Shown piece after piece: positions 27,566 through 36,977 of a stretch of DNA of 64,000 bases. The DNA lies in NCBI RefSeq assembly GCF_016316925.1, contig NZ_JAEEGB010000003.1, forward strand, positions 160,042 to 224,041, read 5' to 3'. A model generated the notes under the pieces. The model saw nothing but the letters and a program-made list of their open reading frames with translations, was not told the origin of the DNA and ran no database searches. The stretch comes from Clostridium aciditolerans (GTDB lineage Bacteria > Bacillota > Clostridia > Clostridiales > Clostridiaceae). The first letter of the stretch is position 1, and each line of letters begins with the position of its first letter. The position numbers were made by a program, and so were the translations under genes.

Positions 27566-30004
27566 TTATAAAGTTTTTAATCCTTTTAAAACTGCTAACT
27601 TAGCCATATTAAAGATAGAATTTCTTTCATCATCAATTACTATTTTTTCATTTATAGAGCTTCCATCTTCACTCATATTGAATAAAGATATAACATTTTT
27701 CTTGAAGGAGTATTCTATAAGGTTATTTACTAATACCTTATCATTTTCTCTTTCGTTTAAAATTTTATATAGATAATTTATAGTATACATAGCTTTTTCA
27801 GTATTTCTTCCCTTAGATATATTTTTATCTATACATCTAGTTAAAGCTAGTATTGTCATTTTTGCAATTATACTACTTAGATTAACGTTCATATCTGTAT
27901 AACTTTGAGTTAAGAATTCTATTGATTTATTTAACTGGTTAAAGTATATATCTATATCTTCATCACCTATTGTAAAGGCAAGTAATACCATGGCAGTTGT
28001 TTCTATCTTATCTTCTGTACTACTATCCTCATAATCAACAAAAGCTCCATCTGCAAACTGATTTTTTGCAATAACTCTTAAAAGCTTTTCATGTGGATAT
28101 TTTCTATCAAGATATTCATTATCATTCATAACCTTATTGTTGTCTTCCAGTAAGTCTTCATGAGCCTTGTATATAAATCCAACTACATCAGTGTCCTCAA
28201 TATCGAATTTTTCTAGTTCATCTGCTAATGTACTTTCATTAACTTTTAGAGGAATAATATTTCTTAACTCTATACCAAGCACAGGTTCATCTCTAAGCTC
28301 CATGAAAATAAAAGTGGTTTCTTGACTTAAGAGTCCATTGTTTTTAGACAGCTCTACTACTTTTTTTCTCATAGCTTCTCTTTTTTCACCACGTTCTACT
28401 TTCATGTTAAGCTCAATGGACTTTATTCTCTTTCTAGCCCATACTTTTTTAAGTAGAGTAGCATTCTCTTCTGTATTAAAATTATCTAAATTTATCTTTT
28501 GAATATAATCTTTATTCCCAACTTTTCCTTTGATAGTTACTTCTCCACCTACTTCTCCTATTACGTTAGCAAAAATTGAAAAAGGTTCTCTATCATACAT
28601 ATATTCTATAGTTCTAGGATAAGTAGAGGCAATTTTTAAGTTTCCCCAATCAATTTGTATGTCATCTACCTCTGGACTTTGAATTCTCCTAAATTGTCTT
28701 AGCACAATATCTTCAATTCTTTTGCCATTATTTATAAATTCTGCTTTACCAAAGCTTTCATGTGCAAGTTTATTTAAAAAGTAATTGTTTGCCGCTGAAT
28801 CTATTCCAAAACTAAATATTCTATTATCATCCAAATGTTCTCTTACATATGATAATATTTCTTCTTCTTCTTCAACTTGATCATCGGTAAATATTAATAT
28901 GGTGTTGTGACCGCCTTCATTTTCTAAGGCATATTTTAATCCCTCAAAAATATCTGCATCGCTTTCGATTGATAAATTGTCTATCCATCTTGAAGCGCTT
29001 CTTAATGTATCAGCGTTAAAGTCTGCCATACCTTCTTCTGAGAAGTATTTTAAGCTGTCGCCCATAGCCACAATATCAAATTTGTCTCCTTTAGAAAGGT
29101 TACGAATGCAAAGCTGGAGAGCATTTTTAGCTTGTTCTAACTTCTCACCTTCCATCGTATCGGAAATATCTATCAAAAACACATAATTTTCCTCAACATC
29201 TTCTTCAAAGTGATCAAGTTTTGGAAGCATTCTTATATAGACTATTCCTCTTTCTTCACCCTTCTCTTTATATTCATAGATCATACCATCAGCTTCTAAA
29301 TGTTCTTGTTCTTTCATGTATAATATAAAATCTTTATCCATGGATTCATATTCTTCATTTAAAGTAATTTTAGCTATAGTATCGCCGTCTCTTTCAACAT
29401 CTATTTTATGGTAAAGGCTATTAAAATCTAGTTTGCATAGAGACTCAACTAAAATATTAGTTTTTAATTCAAAATCATTTTCTTCATATTTTTTACCTAA
29501 AAATTTATCTATAACATTATTTTTAAAGCTATTTATTTTTGAATCTTCATTTAAATTCTTTTGTTCAAAGACTGCAGGAATAACAAGTTTATAAGTATTA
29601 TCTTTATACTCTAGTTCATTGATATATGATAGTTTTATACTTACTGTTTCCCCAGATATAATCTTTCCTATACTTATTTTAAATTGATGCTGCTTGAATT
29701 CCTCTAAAAGGAATGCATTATCCCCTCTTAACTTAGCATTTTCATAAATTTTAATTGATTTCTCTTTTTCTTCTACCACAGCCTTTAATGTTCTGCCACC
29801 TATTTCTGCTTCAAAGCCTGAAATTATAGCTCTTTTAGGTATTGGGAAGAAATAAACCCCTTCTATATCACTTTTCCCATCGTTTTCATAAACTTGATGT
29901 ATAGATACTTCTGCATATGAGCCGCATATATTTCCGTTTATACTTACTTTCTTTAATATTATGCCTTCATTGTTTCCTTTGATTTCTTTTATACCGTAAG
30001 CCAT
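27566..30004 (-). CDS. VIT and von Willebrand A domain protein
   Basis: About 812 residues. An N-terminal VIT domain (about 1-130, VYENDGKSDIEGVYFFPIP) is followed by a VWA domain (about 275-440) with a MIDAS-like FLIDISDTMEG, in which the usual DxSxS is DxSxT, and 'NTILIFTDDQ'. The C-terminal 300 residues are helical and have no recognised domain. No signal peptide or TM is seen, so it is probably cytoplasmic. Bacterial VIT/VWA proteins are thought to act in protein-protein assembly, and the role here is unknown. The longest frame starts at a GTG at 30016; the ATG at 30004 has AAAGGTGG at good spacing. Confidence 0.88.
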   Translation of the reverse strand: MAYGIKEIKGNNEGIILKKVSINGNICGSYAEVSIHQVYENDGKSDIEGVYFFPIPKRAIISGFEAEIGGRTLKAVVEEKEKSIKIYENAKLRGDNAFLLEEFKQHQFKISIGKIISGETVSIKLSYINELEYKDNTYKLVIPAVFEQKNLNEDSKINSFKNNVIDKFLGKKYEENDFELKTNILVESLCKLDFNSLYHKIDVERDGDTIAKITLNEEYESMDKDFILYMKEQEHLEADGMIYEYKEKGEERGIVYIRMLPKLDHFEEDVEENYVFLIDISDTMEGEKLEQAKNALQLCIRNLSKGDKFDIVAMGDSLKYFSEEGMADFNADTLRSASRWIDNLSIESDADIFEGLKYALENEGGHNTILIFTDDQVEEEEEILSYVREHLDDNRIFSFGIDSAANNYFLNKLAHESFGKAEFINNGKRIEDIVLRQFRRIQSPEVDDIQIDWGNLKIASTYPRTIEYMYDREPFSIFANVIGEVGGEVTIKGKVGNKDYIQKINLDNFNTEENATLLKKVWARKRIKSIELNMKVERGEKREAMRKKVVELSKNNGLLSQETTFIFMELRDEPVLGIELRNIIPLKVNESTLADELEKFDIEDTDVVGFIYKAHEDLLEDNNKVMNDNEYLDRKYPHEKLLRVIAKNQFADGAFVDYEDSSTEDKIETTAMVLLAFTIGDEDIDIYFNQLNKSIEFLTQSYTDMNVNLSSIIAKMTILALTRCIDKNISKGRNTEKAMYTINYLYKILNERENDKVLVNNLIEYSFKKNVISLFNMSEDGSSINEKIVIDDERNSIFNMAKLAVLKGLKTL

Positions 30005-30130
30005 TTTTAAAACCACCTTTATATTACTTTAAAAAATCACACTTAGTTTTATGATTTCCATAATAAAACATATTATACATAGCAATTCCAGCTAAGTTTA
30101 AAGATAATTATATTTAAAGTCATTATAATA

Positions 30131-30559
30131 TTATCTCGTAAAATCTATTCCATTTTTTAAGTTTTCAAAATAATCTCTTACTTTTAGGTCTTGACCAAGT
30201 ATATGACCGTCTATCCAAATATAAATAAAATCCAGTAATTGAATTATAGCTTTTTGTTGATCATCATCTACATGGTTTAAATTTATATTTTCAATTTTTT
30301 CAATAAAATCTTCATGTATTTTCTTATGATTATCAAAATTAGGATATTCATATAGTCTCATAACTTTTTCTTCATCTGAAAAATGATAAACTGTATATTC
30401 CTTAAGTTCATCTATAAGGTCTAGTATTCTATCGTAATAATCTACATATTGTTTGTGCAGAGCTAAATCATAAATAGCCTGTCCAATTTCAAAAAGTTTT
30501 TTATGTTCGTCATCAATTATTTGTATATTGCAGCTGTATTTTTTCTTCCATTCGAACAT
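30131..30559 (-). CDS. Bacteriohemerythrin
   Basis: A 142-residue four-helix protein that binds O2 at a non-heme diiron site. The ligand pattern is visible: IDDEHKKLF (His near 19), YHFSDEEK (His near 57, Glu near 61), FDNHKKIHEDF (His near 76 and 80), and GHILGQDLKVRD (His near 115, Asp near 120). In anaerobes these proteins carry, store or sense O2. It sits near a peroxiredoxin (divergent) in a window that also encodes a bd oxidase. The ATG follows GAGGGAGAG. Confidence 0.93.
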   Translation of the reverse strand: MFEWKKKYSCNIQIIDDEHKKLFEIGQAIYDLALHKQYVDYYDRILDLIDELKEYTVYHFSDEEKVMRLYEYPNFDNHKKIHEDFIEKIENINLNHVDDDQQKAIIQLLDFIYIWIDGHILGQDLKVRDYFENLKNGIDFTR

Positions 30560-30784
30560 ATTTTCACTCTCCCTCTTCTCTAATTGTCTTTAAATTAATT
30601 AATACTAATCCCTTTTCTTAATAATAGCATATATTACCTATTTTTATAATATGCATAATTACTTTTTTTAATCTTTAATAGATAATTTTACTATTAAATT
30701 GTTATTATGAGTATAGTATTTTCCCATATATGTTGAATATTAATAATAACTATTATATAATATTCTTAATTATTATATTTTAAG

Positions 30785-30898
30785 AGGAGGTGAACTGTTG
30801 CAATAAATCTATAAAAACATATTAAAATCCATATGAATTAATAGGGGAATTAAACAATACTTATAGATTTTTATAGGTTATTGGCAACAGTGAGTGTT
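30785..30898 (+). promoter_or_regulatory. Split ribosome binding site bridged by a long stem-loop
   Basis: AGGAGGTGA (30785-30793) is 108 bases from the peroxiredoxin ATG (30899). Between them 30794-30817 pairs with 30868-30891 (ACTGTTGC with GCAACAGT, then AATAA and CTATAAAAA runs), giving about 23 bp with two bulged or offset bases and a 50-nt loop. Folding places the Shine-Dalgarno about 10 nt from the ATG (TGA + GAGTGTT), a normal spacing. No other good ribosome binding site precedes the ATG. The only start next to AGGAGG is TTG-CAA-TAA, a two-codon frame. The remainder of this 340-bp gap shows only AT-rich DNA. Confidence 0.65.
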
Positions 30899-31357
30899 AT
30901 GAATATAGAAGAAGGAATAAAAGCTCCAGATTTTACTTTACCAGGCTCTGATAAAAAGGAACATAGGTTAAGTGATTACTTAGGGAAAAATGTAGTGTTA
31001 TATTTCTATCCTAAGGATAATACTGCAGGTTGTACAAAACAAGCTTGTGCATTTAGAGATAACTTTGTAACTATAAGCAGTTTAAATGCAATAGTCTTAG
31101 GCATTAGCAGAGATTCTTTAAATTCTCATGATAAATTTATTGAAAAAATAAATATTCCATATGTATTGCTTTCTGACTCCAATGAAGATGTATGTAAATT
31201 ATATGAGGTTTTAAAAGAAAAGAATATGTATGGTAAAAAAAGTATTGGAATTGAAAGAAGTACCTTTATTATTGACAAAGATGGATTCATAAAAAAGATA
31301 TTCAGAAAAGTAAAGGTAGATGGACATATTGAAAAAGTATTAGAACAACTAAAATAA
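30899..31357 (+). CDS. bcp: Peroxiredoxin, Bcp/PrxQ type
   Basis: A 152-residue thiol peroxidase that reduces hydroperoxides. The AhpC/TSA fold carries the peroxidatic Cys in 'PKDNTAGCTKQACAFRDNF', with a second Cys five residues later, the disulfide arrangement of BCP/PrxQ. 'FPLSD'-type residues are replaced by YVLLSDSN before 'DVCKLYEV'. The open frame extends to a TTG at 30881, but that lies inside the leader stem and lacks a ribosome binding site. ATG 30899 begins the family-typical MNIEEGIKAPDFTLPG. A terminator-like hairpin follows at 31416. Confidence 0.92.
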   Translation: MNIEEGIKAPDFTLPGSDKKEHRLSDYLGKNVVLYFYPKDNTAGCTKQACAFRDNFVTISSLNAIVLGISRDSLNSHDKFIEKINIPYVLLSDSNEDVCKLYEVLKEKNMYGKKSIGIERSTFIIDKDGFIKKIFRKVKVDGHIEKVLEQLK

Positions 31358-31415
31358 AACCATTTAATATTTATAAATTTACATTGCAAATAAGTATTAC
31401 TTAAGACTTAGTAGA

Positions 31416-31454
31416 CAAGAAGCCCGCTGATAGTTAATAGCAGTGGGTTTCTTG
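31416..31454 (+). terminator. Terminator-like hairpin after bcp
   Basis: Arms CAAGAAGCCCGCTG / CAGTGGGTTTCTTG (14 bp, one G-U) with an 11-nt loop, followed by ATATTTTAAATT. The T-run is weak. Confidence 0.6.
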
Positions 31455-31475
31455 ATATTTTAAATTAACATATTT

Positions 31476-31616
31476 ATCCGATGACTACCCGCTCTAATAC
31501 TCCCTCTTCTCAAAGAGGGAGTAAATAGCGGCTACATCCCTGGATTCGTTCAACTAAGAATCAGGTGGGGTTTGAAACCCCATCTGATTCAAGTTTCCAC
31601 TTCATTTACTAGCTAT
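31476..31616. repeat. Structured intergenic repeat, long copy
   Basis: Full version of the repeat at 24001-24085. It has a first hairpin with CTCCCTCTT/AAGAGGGAG arms, a GCGGCTACATCCCTGG linker and a second 15-bp hairpin AATCAGGTGGGGTTT / AAACCCCATCTGATT. Layout and sequence style recall non-coding ends of IS200/IS605-type elements, but no transposase remnant is present. It occupies most of the gap between bcp and the membrane protein gene. Confidence 0.6.
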
Positions 31617-31619
31617 TTT

Positions 31620-32189
31620 CTAACAATAGAATAAGATTTTTTTCAACCTTTTAAGAATAATAATAATTAGCTCAGTCCACAGCCAACTATATAAAAACCC
31701 AAAAATATATACGAATAACAATTTTTTTATATTAAAATCATATGATACTGCAGGTCCAAGTACGGGAATTTGAAAAGCATAAAGCAGTATACTTATGCCT
31801 ACTAGCAGCATAACAGCAGAAAATGCAATTATATATATTCTTCTACCTAAGCATAAGAATCCTATCCCTAAAGATATTCCTAGTAAGCCGGTTGTAAAAG
31901 CAAATAAAATAATCTCGCTAGGCATAAAGGCTAGCAATAGAAGCATTGTTAATATATAACCAATAATTCCATAGGAAATAGAAAAAATAGTAGATATAAA
32001 AATTGGTGCTGTTGCTAGAGGGCTAATAAGATAGCCTATGCCGGGAGCTAAATCTCCAAAGCATTGAAAAACTGAAGCTAAAGCACTAAGGAAAGCTATA
32101 ATAGTCATTTTTTTTACTCTTGAATAATTAATTTTTACATTAATATTTATGTCCTCAGCATATTGTGATATTTTATTGCTAAAGTACAT
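31620..32189 (-). CDS. Polytopic membrane protein, possibly ECF S-component-like
   Basis: About 189 residues with five or six TM helices after a 30-residue N-terminal cytoplasmic stretch. The 'IAFLSALASVFQCFGDLAPGI' opening helix and small-residue-rich helices resemble substrate-binding (S) components of energy-coupling-factor vitamin transporters, but no diagnostic motif is visible and no EcfA/T genes are near. The ATG at 32207 has a poor site. ATG 32189 follows GGAGGG and is preferred. The function is unassigned. Confidence 0.65.
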   Translation of the reverse strand: MYFSNKISQYAEDININVKINYSRVKKMTIIAFLSALASVFQCFGDLAPGIGYLISPLATAPIFISTIFSISYGIIGYILTMLLLLAFMPSEIILFAFTTGLLGISLGIGFLCLGRRIYIIAFSAVMLLVGISILLYAFQIPVLGPAVSYDFNIKKLLFVYIFGFLYSWLWTELIIIILKRLKKILFYC

Positions 32190-32315
32190 AATATCCCTCC
32201 AATTCATATATTTATCCCTATAAACCTTATCCTATGCAATACTTGTATAAGTGGTGCATATAATTTTATTGCTGAATTTGGAAGGGAGGCTCCAGAGACT
32301 ACTGGAGGCAAACCT

Positions 32316-35300
32316 TTATCTAACATTAAATTTTGTAGTACTTCCCTCTGCACTAGGTATTATTTCTAGTCTAGAATCAATTCTCTCTTTAAGCTCGGGT
32401 ACGTGAGAAATTATTCCTACGAGTCTTCCGTAATTTTGAAGATCTATTAAACACTGTATAGCATTATCGAGGGATTCAGGATCTAAAGTTCCAAAGCCTT
32501 CATCAATAAAAATTGTGTCAATACTTATACCGCCAGCATAACACTGAACTACATCTGCAAGACCTAAAGCCAAAGCAAGCGATGCTTTAAAGCTTTCTCC
32601 GCCAGATAGTGTTTTTACATGACGATATTTACCTGTATAATTATCAAAAACTTGAAGTTCCAATCCACTTTGAGTAAGTCCCTTACCCTTTTCTTTTATT
32701 CTATCAAGTTCATATCTATATTCAGTCATTTTACCAAGTCTTAAATTTGCTTTTTCAATTATTTCATCAAAAAACGCTGCTAAAACATATCTTTCAAAAG
32801 TCATTCTTTCAGTATTGTTACCTTTTGCTACTTCCGCTAAATCTCCAATTATACTGTACTCTTTTTCTTTTTCCTTAATCTGTTCACTCAATTCATTAAT
32901 TCTAATCAGAGAACTTTTATTTCTCGTTATTTTAGCGTGAAGCTCTGTTTTTTCTTTTTCTAATACTTCCATCTGATCCTTTATATTTTTGTCTTTTTCT
33001 AAAAGTGTACTTATAGCTATAATACTTAAACCTTCTAAATCCTTTAAGGATTTTTCGTATCTATCCTTTACAGATCTTAATTCTTCATTAAACTCATTTA
33101 TTTTTTTATTTAAATTATCAATTTCTTCTTCATTAAGTTTTGAAGCTTTATAATCTTCCAAGCTTTTGAATCCAGATTTTATAATCTCTTCATTTAGCTT
33201 GCCTTCAGCTTCCTTCAGCGAAGCTTCAGCTTCATTAAGTGATTTAATTAGCCCTTTATTTTCTGTTAAAAGCTTTTCGTACTGCAGCTTGCATTCATTA
33301 TACAAATTCTGCGCATCTTTTAAGGCTTTACACATGAACTCATAACGAGATTCTGAGTTCTCAATAACCTTTTTTAATGCCATTTCAGAACGAAGATTTT
33401 CTGGAATCTCAACTGTAAGTTGATTTAATATCCCTTTTTTTCTCTCAACTTCCGCTAGCTTTTGAGTATATTCATCATTTAGTTTTTCTAATTTATTTTC
33501 TTCAGCTTGAAGCAAGTTTTTCTTTTCATTTAGGCTTTTTAAAGTAGCCTCTTCTTGATTTTTTTCTTTATCAAGTGTCTTAACTTCTATGTATAATTTT
33601 TCTTTAAGGCTATCAAATTCTAACAATTTATTATTTATAAAATTTGTTAAATCATCTTTTGATAGCTCTAATATATTTTCTTTTATTAAAAGATTAAGCT
33701 CATCTTTTAACCTGTTAATAATATTTAAAAGTAATCTTCCGTTAACATCAGTTTCTCTAAAGCATGCATCACTTTTATCAAATTTCTTTTTTGCTTCCTC
33801 TAAAAGTTTCTTATATTCCTTAAGTTCATCCTCTGTTGGAACATCATTTTCAAGCTTTGCAAGTTTGGGATGATGTGTAGAGCCACAAACTGGGCAAGGA
33901 TCTCCAGTATTTAGCCCTAAAGCTAACACCCCAGCCTGGCCATCTCTAAATATCTGTTCCATATCTCTAAATTTCTTTTCATATTCTTCATATAGTTTTT
34001 TGTTTTCATTGACTTCTTTCTTATATTTTAAGTATTCATTTCTAAAAGAAATAAGTTTCCCGTTTTCAGAATGTAAATCAGATATTTTGTTATATATTTG
34101 GTTAGTTTTTTCAAGTTCAGCATTAAATTTGATATAATCTGAAGATGCTTTTCTAACAACTTCTAATTTGTTAGACAGGATTTCTATATCTTTTTTAATT
34201 TTTTCAACTAATTGCTTTTTTTCATTTTTTTTATTATTAACATCTTTTAACTGTAGTTCTATTAAATTTAGTGATGTATTTTCATCTTCAAATACTTTAA
34301 CTTTTTCTCTATATCCTTTTAATACAGAAGTATATTCTAAAAGCTTTATTTTTTCCTCTTCTTTGGAATTTTCAACTTTTAGAGCTTCTTCAGCTTTAAT
34401 CAAAGCTTGACTAGCAATCTCTATGGAGCTCTGATTAAGTTCTAACTCTCTTTTTTTGATTGCTAAATCTTTATGTCTTTCTATGTAGTTTTCTTCTACT
34501 GCATCAATTTGTGCTGCTTTTCTAGCTTTTACAAGTCTTTCTTTCTCTAAGTCCATTATGGATTGTTGGCTTTCAAGTTTATCTTTTATTTTTTCAAGGT
34601 TTTCTTTTTCCTCAAATTTTTTATTATTCTCTTTTGCCTCAAAAATTTTCTTTTGGTTTTTCTCTAGCTCATTCAAAATTTCTTTTGCTGACTTTTCTAA
34701 GGATGACCTTTTCTCAATATCTTCTTCAATAAAACTCTCTAAAGAAGTAACAATTTCAGTTATATTTCTATTTTCACTTTGAATCAATTCCATAAGTTGA
34801 GTATTATTGTCAAATTGTATGGTACTTATATTCTCGCTTTGTTTATTATTTAAATCCTTAATTATATTTTTAATTTCTCTGGCTCTATCATTCAACTTTA
34901 TCTCAACTAATTTATAGGCTTCCGTTCCAAATATTTTCTGAAGTATTTTTTCTCTGTCTTTACTCTCTGATACTAAAAGCTTTCTGAATTCACCTTGAGG
35001 TATCATCATAATCTGCTTAAATTGAGCATAGTTAATACCCATAATTTCATTTATTTTATCATTTACATTGCTTACACCAGATATAACCTTTACCTGTTCA
35101 TCTGAATGTATTATTTTCATTTCTGCATCAGTTTTCTGCTCTGTAGTTCCTTCACCTCTTGATTTTCTCTTTTCCTGCTTTGGTGTTCTCTTTATATAAT
35201 ACTTAGTTCCTTTAAGCTCAAATTCCAATTCTACAGAAGTTAAAGTATCAACATCTGCAAATTGGCTTCTTAAGCTTTCACCATCTCTATCTTCCCCACT

Positions 35301-35468
35301 GGCTTCACCATATATTGCATAGCTTATACCATCAAATATTGTGGTTTTACCAGCGCCAGTAGGTCCAGTAATCAAAAAAATGCTTTTATTATTTAATATT
35401 GTAAAATCTATTTCTTCATTTTTGGCATAGGGTCCAAAAGCAGTCATTGTAAGCTTTAAAGGTCTCAA
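32316..35468 (-). CDS. sbcC: DNA double-strand-end nuclease subunit SbcC (Rad50-like ATPase)
   Basis: About 1050 residues. N-terminal Walker A GPTGAGKTTIFD, two very long coiled-coil arms, a central zinc hook DPCPVCGSTHHP near residue 510, then the ABC signature TLSGGESFKASLALALGL and Walker B IDTIFIDEGFGTLD at the C-terminus. With SbcD it opens hairpins and processes blocked DNA ends. The open frame begins at a GTG (35486), but TTG 35468 gives the family-typical MRPLKLTMTAFGPYA and has AAAGGGG upstream. It follows the sbcD stop by one base. Confidence 0.95.
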   Translation of the reverse strand: MRPLKLTMTAFGPYAKNEEIDFTILNNKSIFLITGPTGAGKTTIFDGISYAIYGEASGEDRDGESLRSQFADVDTLTSVELEFELKGTKYYIKRTPKQEKRKSRGEGTTEQKTDAEMKIIHSDEQVKVISGVSNVNDKINEIMGINYAQFKQIMMIPQGEFRKLLVSESKDREKILQKIFGTEAYKLVEIKLNDRAREIKNIIKDLNNKQSENISTIQFDNNTQLMELIQSENRNITEIVTSLESFIEEDIEKRSSLEKSAKEILNELEKNQKKIFEAKENNKKFEEKENLEKIKDKLESQQSIMDLEKERLVKARKAAQIDAVEENYIERHKDLAIKKRELELNQSSIEIASQALIKAEEALKVENSKEEEKIKLLEYTSVLKGYREKVKVFEDENTSLNLIELQLKDVNNKKNEKKQLVEKIKKDIEILSNKLEVVRKASSDYIKFNAELEKTNQIYNKISDLHSENGKLISFRNEYLKYKKEVNENKKLYEEYEKKFRDMEQIFRDGQAGVLALGLNTGDPCPVCGSTHHPKLAKLENDVPTEDELKEYKKLLEEAKKKFDKSDACFRETDVNGRLLLNIINRLKDELNLLIKENILELSKDDLTNFINNKLLEFDSLKEKLYIEVKTLDKEKNQEEATLKSLNEKKNLLQAEENKLEKLNDEYTQKLAEVERKKGILNQLTVEIPENLRSEMALKKVIENSESRYEFMCKALKDAQNLYNECKLQYEKLLTENKGLIKSLNEAEASLKEAEGKLNEEIIKSGFKSLEDYKASKLNEEEIDNLNKKINEFNEELRSVKDRYEKSLKDLEGLSIIAISTLLEKDKNIKDQMEVLEKEKTELHAKITRNKSSLIRINELSEQIKEKEKEYSIIGDLAEVAKGNNTERMTFERYVLAAFFDEIIEKANLRLGKMTEYRYELDRIKEKGKGLTQSGLELQVFDNYTGKYRHVKTLSGGESFKASLALALGLADVVQCYAGGISIDTIFIDEGFGTLDPESLDNAIQCLIDLQNYGRLVGIISHVPELKERIDSRLEIIPSAEGSTTKFNVR

Positions 35469-35469
35469 A

Positions 35470-36627
35470 TTATTCGCCCCTTTCACCTTTTTGTACTTCT
35501 TTTAACACCTGAGCTATTACCTTAGCTTTATCTTCGTCAAATTCTTTTCTTGTAATCCCAGTATAAAACTCTTGAAAAAGCTCAAACATATCTCTTTTGC
35601 TTCGATGTTCTGCTGAAAATTGCTCTACAGCTTCCAAGTTCTTATTAAAAGAATTTCGCGTTAGTTTTAAAACATTAGGATACACTGTTCTAATTTTACT
35701 CATAGGCTCAATAAGCTCACCATCATCTGTTAAATCAACTTGAAGATAATCTTGAACATTTGTATTTTTGTACACTTCTGGTTTTAACAATTCTTCCAAG
35801 CTTCCTCGTATTATCCTCATATCTCTAATTGGAGTAAGTTTTCGTATGTTTACTTCAACATTTCCCTCATCATCTATATTTACTATAGTTATAGATTTAT
35901 TCTGACGGACTTCAGAGAAAGAATATTTCATAAGAGATCCAGAGTACCTTATACTATCACTTCCCACCTTTTGTGGTCCATGGAGATGACCAAGAGCTGT
36001 ATAATTAAACTCTTCAAAATGTTCTAGGCATATATAGTCTGTCCCTCCTATAGAAAGTGGTCTTTCTGAATCACTTGTTTCACCACCAATTACAAATCCA
36101 TGAGCTACAAGTACATTTCTTTCTTTTTTATTCATATTTTCTTTTATAGAAGTTACTATTACTTTCATAGCATCATCATGAGTATGGATATTCTCATCTT
36201 CAAATAAATTACGAACTATTACAGGATCTGCATAAGGAACTAAATAAAAGTTAACAGGTCCAGTTTCATCATGAAGAGATACCTTTTGAATATTCTTTTT
36301 AAGCCTTCCTTCAATGTATAGACCTTTGTTCATCAATATTCTACTAGCAAAGCCAACCCTATCAGGACTATCATGATTTCCTGCTATGGCTATTATAGGA
36401 ACTTTTAAATCTATTAGTATTCTAGAAAATACCTGATCTAAGAGTTCCACCGCTTCCACAGGAGGAACCGACCTGTCATATAAGTCTCCTGTAATAACAA
36501 TAACATGTGGTTTTTCTTCTTCTATAACCTTTATAAATTCATTTAAAATATAGCGCTGATCTTCTGTCATATGGACTTGATGCACTATCTTCCCAATGTG
36601 CCAGTCCCCTGTATGAATTATCTTCAT
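35470..36627 (-). CDS. sbcD: Exonuclease subunit SbcD (Mre11-like)
   Basis: About 385 residues. A calcineurin-like phosphoesterase with metal-binding motifs HTGDWHIGK (D and H near residues 8-10), VITGDLYDR, IAGNHDSP, 'LVAHGFVIGG' and 'TALGHLHGPQ'. It is the Mn-dependent nuclease that partners SbcC. The frame opens at TTG 36642, but ATG 36627 follows GGAGGG by 7 nt and gives MKIIHTGDWH, the standard start. It is directly upstream of sbcC in an operon that may begin with a small ORF at 36801. Confidence 0.95.
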   Translation of the reverse strand: MKIIHTGDWHIGKIVHQVHMTEDQRYILNEFIKVIEEEKPHVIVITGDLYDRSVPPVEAVELLDQVFSRILIDLKVPIIAIAGNHDSPDRVGFASRILMNKGLYIEGRLKKNIQKVSLHDETGPVNFYLVPYADPVIVRNLFEDENIHTHDDAMKVIVTSIKENMNKKERNVLVAHGFVIGGETSDSERPLSIGGTDYICLEHFEEFNYTALGHLHGPQKVGSDSIRYSGSLMKYSFSEVRQNKSITIVNIDDEGNVEVNIRKLTPIRDMRIIRGSLEELLKPEVYKNTNVQDYLQVDLTDDGELIEPMSKIRTVYPNVLKLTRNSFNKNLEAVEQFSAEHRSKRDMFELFQEFYTGITRKEFDEDKAKVIAQVLKEVQKGERGE

Positions 36628-36648
36628 GTAAGCACCCTCCAAAGTAAA

Positions 36649-36801
36649 TCACATATACGAAATTTCTATATTATATTTTTCAATTATTTCACTAATGCAA
36701 TCATCATTTATTAATTTATCTTCAATTTCCTTTATCATGTCTTCTGATAATTTGGTATCATCTATTTTTATTAAAATGAATCCCTTTTTAAATATTATCA
36801 T
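36649..36801 (-). CDS. Small ORF upstream of sbcD (50 aa)
   Basis: A 50-codon frame starting ATG 36801 with AAAGGAAG seven bases upstream and ending TGA just before the sbcD ribosome binding site. The product (MIIFKKGFILIKIDDTKLSE...) has a short beta-like N-terminus and an acidic amphipathic helical remainder, with one Cys. No family is recognised. Spacing, strand and ribosome binding site suggest a real gene co-transcribed with sbcDC. The rest of the 335-bp gap holds only a terminator. Confidence 0.6.
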   Translation of the reverse strand: MIIFKKGFILIKIDDTKLSEDMIKEIEDKLINDDCISEIIEKYNIEISYM

Positions 36802-36917
36802 ATGCACACTTCCTTTAATAAATTTTATTATACTTTAGATTACAGTAAAATAAAAAGAAAAAAATTTTCCTTTGAGATAATTCTATGTAGGAATTTATAA
36901 ATAAGTGTATTGAATTT

Positions 36918-36963
36918 AAAAAATCTAATTATTACCGAAATATCAAGGCACTAATTAGATTTT
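36918..36963 (-). terminator. Intrinsic terminator after the DUF3786 gene
   Basis: Perfect arms AAATCTAATTA / TAATTAGATTT with a 20-nt loop and a T6 tail on the minus strand, just past the stop at 36978. Confidence 0.8.
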
Positions 36964-36977
36964 ATTTATGATAATAT

